Assembly: GCA_030617125.1 (NCBI GenBank)
Contig: JAUWWA010000017.1
Coordinates: forward strand, 1-11,368
Reading direction: 5' to 3'
Origin: Pirellulales bacterium
Lineage (GTDB): Bacteria > Planctomycetota > Planctomycetia > Pirellulales > Thermoguttaceae
DNA: 11,368 nt
The position numbers and the translations under genes are program-made. Shown here piece by piece: positions 8,161 to 11,368 of this stretch; positions within the stretch are counted from its first letter, which is position 1; the number at the start of each line of letters is the position of its first letter. The notes under the pieces were generated by a model. It saw only the letters and a list, made by a program, of their open reading frames with translations, was not told the origin of the DNA and made no database searches.

Positions 8161-8720
8161 TCATCGATGCGGTGCTTGCGGGCTGGTTGGCGGGATTTCG
8201 ATATCGATCCGCCCATCACCGTCGGCTTTTGCCTTTTCGATCATCGGTGGCAGACGGCTATGCGTGGCCCAGCGATACGACCAGGCGAAATGGTTGCGGG
8301 CTGCCTGCGGGTACGTGAAATCCCAAAGCTTCATGGCTTGCTCCTTCAACGCCCACGCCCGCGACGTTTTCAGGTTGCTCCGCCGCAACCGGCAAAACTC
8401 GCGCCATTCGACCAGATCGAATTTGTCCCGCCCCTTCAACCAATCGTACTTGGTGCCCTTCAGTCGCTCATCACGCTCCATGATCCCATGCACCTCATCC
8501 CAGGTGAGGCCCAAGTGCTCGGCCACGGCCCGCTGACTGGCCGCCCGCAGCCAGTCGATCGCCAATCGCTCAAATAGTGCCGTGAACCGGCTGTGCGGTT
8601 CGGCCCAAGGGCAGGCGCACCCCACGGACCCCATGTTTCGCACAACGGCTGCGCGGGGGCTGGGCGTGCAGGATCGTCCGGTATTGGCAGGGAGCATGAG
8701 GCACGAGCCGAATCTGATGG
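8161..8720 (-). pseudogene. ISL3-family transposase remnant, catalytic core deleted and frameshifted
   Basis: Decayed minus-strand copy of an ISL3 (DDE_Tnp_ISL3) transposase, a cut-and-paste enzyme. In one frame, about 8612-8705 reads CQYRTILHAQPPRSRC then KHGVRGVRLP, the end of the N-terminal zinc-binding domain. After an extra base in the GGG run at 8609-8611, the next frame continues with WAEPHSRFTALFERLAIDWL and the helix-turn-helix (AVAEHLGLTWDEV). At about 8472 the HTH end (GIMER) is fused directly to DERLKGTKYDWL, which in intact enzymes lies after the DDE core; some 120-150 residues with the catalytic acids are missing. The C-terminal helical part (LKTSRAWALKEQAMKLW, RWATHSRLPPM) follows, then the similarity ends near 8225 and a stop occurs at 8161. 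The first zinc-finger cysteines and the conserved last part (GFRN, GGLDLYP type) are absent. It cannot be active. No terminal inverted repeats or target duplication were recognised. This remnant fills most of the 8059-8726 gap; 8059-8160 holds nothing I can identify. Confidence 0.8.
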
Positions 8721-8726
8721 GGGCAT

Positions 8727-11234
8727 CTAGACTTTGGAGACTCTTACCACCGTGTCCATCCAGCACATGGCGCCGCCGATGGGATCGCCTACGTTAGGGA
8801 TAATCCAGTTGGGATGCACGCCGCTGTCTGCCCACCACTTGTTGTGGCAATCGGCTTCACACACGTGGCCATGAGATTCCCGGCCCGAAGCATATTCACC
8901 CCAGGCCCAATGCCCACAGTGATTGGAGATCGCGATCGCGCCGGGAACAATAGCTTCGGTAACATGGGCCTTGATGGTTATGACCCCAACGGTTGATTTC
9001 ACTCTGATTTCATCTCCATCGGTGATGCCGATCTTCCTGGCAGTTTCCGAGTTAATCCAGGCGGGATTGTCGTGGTAGAGTTCAGTCAACCATTTGCAAT
9101 TCTGGGTTCGCGAGTGCGACTGTACGTTGACCTTGTAGGTGGTCAGGATGAGTTCATTGGGGTCCATCTTCTCGTGCGCCGGAATCGGCATCCAACTGGG
9201 GAGTGCATCGAATCCTTTCTCGGCCAGCCCCTCCGACCTGATCTCGAACAGCCCCGTCTTCCACCGGTGCTTGTCCGGCGGAAAGCCTTTCCGCGCGCTT
9301 CCGTCACTGCATTTCTGGGCCACGTACTGCTTGGCGGCCTTCTTGCCGTCCAACGACGAATAATCGGTATCGCTCTCGCTCTTGTGGTAGTAGACACCGG
9401 TGGCTTCATCCAGGGTGGCTTCGGAGACGTCCACCTCTTTGGCGTGGCTGAGGTACGCCGGCTGGGCCTTGTCGTCGTACCACGCCCCGTGCTTCTTCAT
9501 GTACTCAAAAGCACCTCCTTCGAGGTTCTTTTCGCCGAGCGTCGTCTGGCAACCGTCTTTGACGAACTCTTCGGCCGATTCGAAGCCGAGGTCCAACCCC
9601 AATCTTTCGGCAAGCTGACAGACCACGTCGCAGAAGTTGCGGGCATCGCCGAGCGGCTTGACGGCGGGCTGTCGGATGTAGAATTCGGGGACCTGGTTCG
9701 CACAGACCATGTCATCACAGGCCCAGCGCTCCAGATAAGTAGCGTCGGGCAACACCAGATCGGCCAATTCCGTGGACTCGCTCAAGGCCACGTCCACCGA
9801 CACGACGAAAGGCATCTTCCGTTCGTCCTTCATCAAATCGATGTTTGCCTGGCACTCGCCGTTGACGTAGACCGGGTTGTAGCAGTAGATCATGTAGATT
9901 TCGGGACGTTCCGGCCCCCGGCGAATCATGTTGAGCACCTGATGGGAAGCATGGTGGGTGGGATAGCCGTAGGCGCCCTCCTTTCCATCCAAGATATGAA
10001 GCTTCTCGGGGTGTCCGCCAGGCTTGGGGATGCTGAACTTCCAGCCGGCGCCGACTCCCCGGCAACGCCCGCCCGGGCAGTCGATATTGCCGGCAATCGC
10101 CTCCAGCATCAGGATGGCCCGCTCGGTCTGCACGCCGTTGTGGTGCATCACCGCACCGCGGTAGCTAGCGCACACGCTCGGTTTGGCCCGGCCGTATTCC
10201 AAGGCGATGGACTCGATCTTTTCGGCCGGCACCGTGCTGATCGTTTCCGCCCACTGCGGCGTGTATTCCGCCAGATGCTCTTGAAGATCCTTGACGGTCA
10301 CGTTGGTGTAGGTTTCGATAAAGTCCCGGTCGCAGATTCCATTTTCCAGCAGCACGTGACACATCGCCAAGACGACCGCGAGGTCGGTACCCGGTCTGAT
10401 GGGAATCCACTGGGTCGACCTTGCAGCCGTGTTGGAATGGCGGACGTCAAAGGTATACATCTTCACGTCCCGGGCCATGGCCTGGACGCATCGCTGCGCC
10501 ATGGGGATGTGATTGGTGTGGGCCTCCAGGAGGTTGCTGCCGAAGTTGAGGATGAAGTTGGTGTTCTCGAAGTCCCAGTTATCGTAATGGCTGCCCCAGG
10601 TAAGTTCCTGGGCGGTCCACTTGGCGGATTCGCAGATACTCGTATGGTTGCCGACGGTGCCGGTTCCATAGGCAGTGAGGAAATAGTCCTTGATGATTTT
10701 CGAATCGCTGCCCTTCATCCGGCCGTAGTGGAACATGAAATGGTGGGGATTACCCTCGTCTTTGAGGGTTTTGAGTCCTTTTACTTGGTGCCCGGCGATT
10801 TCGCCGCCGTCGATCAACAGATCGAATGCTTCATTCCAGGAGATGCGTTGCCACTTTCCTTCCCCGCGTTTGCCTACCCGCTTCAGCGGATAGAGCAGTC
10901 GATCCGGGTTGTAGACGACGTTTATCCCGGCCTGGCCTTTTGCGCAGAGTTTGCCGCTGGTTCTGGGGAGTTCGGGATTGCCTTCGATCTTGACCAGTCG
11001 GCCGTCCTCCACGTAGCAGACGATGCCGTCGCGGGTGACGCATTGCCAGCAGGCCGACGGGATTCTCTCGCGTTCGATCTTGGTTTGGGGGGAGAAATCT
11101 CTGCCGCCGGCGGCCAGATCGAGTTCTCCCGTCAGTATTGGGGAGTTGGCGCCCAGGGCCCGTTTCCCCGAGAGACCGAGCGCCGCGGCAACGGCGCCCA
11201 AGGTGAGGAAATCGCGTCTTGTCGAATCGGTCAT
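8727..11234 (-). CDS. Tat-exported molybdopterin oxidoreductase, Psr/Phs-like catalytic subunit (835 aa)
   Basis: DMSO-reductase superfamily enzyme binding Mo-bis-MGD. Residues 4-12 (STRRDFLTL) plus a hydrophobic stretch form a Tat signal, so the folded protein is sent to the periplasm. The N-terminal Fe-S region has C62-x2-C65, Asp69 where the third Cys is usual, C73 and C97 (GKLCAKGQ). RISWNEAFD opens the molybdopterin domain; C201 in NHTSICESAKW is the likely Mo ligand. IPIRPGTDLAVVLAM, AIAGNIDCPGG, CYNPVYVNGE and ELADLVLPDATYLERW are standard MGD-binding motifs. Residues about 693-830 are the C-terminal MGD-binding beta-barrel (INSETARKIGITDGDEIRV). Length fits the polysulfide/thiosulfate reductase (PsrA/PhsA) class, but the substrate cannot be read from sequence. 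AGGAAA at 11243-11248 lies 8 nt before the ATG. No FeS-ferredoxin or NrfD-type partner gene is downstream; the ISL3 remnant starts at the stop codon. Convergent with the TPR operon. Confidence 0.88.
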   Translation of the reverse strand: MTDSTRRDFLTLGAVAAALGLSGKRALGANSPILTGELDLAAGGRDFSPQTKIERERIPSACWQCVTRDGIVCYVEDGRLVKIEGNPELPRTSGKLCAKGQAGINVVYNPDRLLYPLKRVGKRGEGKWQRISWNEAFDLLIDGGEIAGHQVKGLKTLKDEGNPHHFMFHYGRMKGSDSKIIKDYFLTAYGTGTVGNHTSICESAKWTAQELTWGSHYDNWDFENTNFILNFGSNLLEAHTNHIPMAQRCVQAMARDVKMYTFDVRHSNTAARSTQWIPIRPGTDLAVVLAMCHVLLENGICDRDFIETYTNVTVKDLQEHLAEYTPQWAETISTVPAEKIESIALEYGRAKPSVCASYRGAVMHHNGVQTERAILMLEAIAGNIDCPGGRCRGVGAGWKFSIPKPGGHPEKLHILDGKEGAYGYPTHHASHQVLNMIRRGPERPEIYMIYCYNPVYVNGECQANIDLMKDERKMPFVVSVDVALSESTELADLVLPDATYLERWACDDMVCANQVPEFYIRQPAVKPLGDARNFCDVVCQLAERLGLDLGFESAEEFVKDGCQTTLGEKNLEGGAFEYMKKHGAWYDDKAQPAYLSHAKEVDVSEATLDEATGVYYHKSESDTDYSSLDGKKAAKQYVAQKCSDGSARKGFPPDKHRWKTGLFEIRSEGLAEKGFDALPSWMPIPAHEKMDPNELILTTYKVNVQSHSRTQNCKWLTELYHDNPAWINSETARKIGITDGDEIRVKSTVGVITIKAHVTEAIVPGAIAISNHCGHWAWGEYASGRESHGHVCEADCHNKWWADSGVHPNWIIPNVGDPIGGAMCWMDTVVRVSKV

Positions 11235-11242
11235 CGGGTCTA

Positions 11243-11248
11243 TTTCCT
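11243..11248 (-). promoter_or_regulatory. Ribosome-binding site of the molybdopterin oxidoreductase gene
   Basis: On the minus strand AGGAAA stands 8 nt before the ATG at 11234. This ATG is directly followed by the Tat motif, which supports it as the start. No promoter that I would defend is visible in the remaining 120 nt to the window end, so the gene may be internal to an operon continuing beyond it. Confidence 0.65.
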
Positions 11249-11368
11249 TTCCAAGAGGGATTGTCGTTTACCTGGGGCCCTTGCCGGTGACGTTTACGCG
11301 ACAGCCGTTCCATCGGCTGCCGGCCGATCTTGGATCAGACATCTCTCCAAAGGAATGGCCACCAGCAG

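Noticed and set aside
8582..8797. Small plus-strand open frames over the ISL3 remnant and the 3' end of the oxidoreductase
   Set aside because: Translations match nothing and lie opposite recognisable minus-strand coding sequence.
11289..11311. GGAAC-N15-GTC on the minus strand as an ECF promoter for the oxidoreductase
   Set aside because: Spacing is about 3 nt shorter than the norm and the flanking bases (TT after GGAAC, TAA after GTC) are absent.
11294..11368. Minus-strand frame open to the window edge, ending in TAA 59 nt before the oxidoreductase start
   Set aside because: Only 24 residues (start LLVAIPLERC); could be the end of an upstream partner gene, but a second frame (ending AGGHSF to GKGPR) is also open and no family is recognisable.
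1..11368. CRISPR array, tRNA, rRNA or a defence-type gene cluster
   Set aside because: No regularly spaced repeats, no tRNA-like cloverleaf or rRNA motif, and no nuclease, helicase or reverse-transcriptase motif seen in the coding frames.

Overview
The window looks like chromosomal DNA from a GC-rich, free-living bacterium, most likely a planctomycete (Planctomycetota). That assignment is an inference. It rests on a very large secreted TPR protein paired with a smaller one, a near-consensus ECF-sigma promoter, a Tat-exported molybdopterin oxidoreductase, an L-fuconate dehydratase, and the style of the ISL3 remnant. No rRNA or other marker gene is present to confirm it.

Layout. (1) 1-972, plus strand: 3' part of a gene for an enolase-superfamily sugar-acid dehydratase, best matched to L-fuconate dehydratase. 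All catalytic and metal-binding residues are present; the N-terminal cap is outside the window. (2) 973-1128: intergenic region with a near-perfect sigma-E-like promoter (GGAACTT-N16-GTCTAA) and a clear Shine-Dalgarno. (3) 1129-6534 and 6550-8058, plus strand: a two-gene operon with 15 nt between the genes. It encodes two secreted TPR proteins of 1801 and 502 residues, each with a Sec signal peptide. The larger one contains an internal duplication and a proline-rich linker carrying a REP-like palindrome in frame. (4) 8059-8726: no intact gene, but a decayed ISL3-family transposase on the minus strand that has lost its DDE catalytic core, both ends and one reading frame. (5) 8727-11234, minus strand: a Tat-dependent Mo-bisMGD oxidoreductase of the DMSO-reductase superfamily. 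Its N-terminal Fe-S motif has Asp where the third Cys is usual. (6) 11235-11368: leader of that gene with a good ribosome-binding site.

How they fit together. The two TPR genes are clearly co-transcribed and probably form a periplasmic or envelope scaffold under ECF-sigma (envelope-stress type) control. The dehydratase belongs to sugar-acid (fucose/fucoidan) catabolism and is separated from the operon by its own promoter. The oxidoreductase is convergent with the TPR operon, and the transposase remnant starts directly after its stop codon, so any partner subunits that once lay downstream may have been lost there. I did not find a convincing new defence or mobile system. The main points for follow-up are the Fe-S motif variant, the in-frame palindrome, the ECF promoter and the core-deleted ISL3 remnant.
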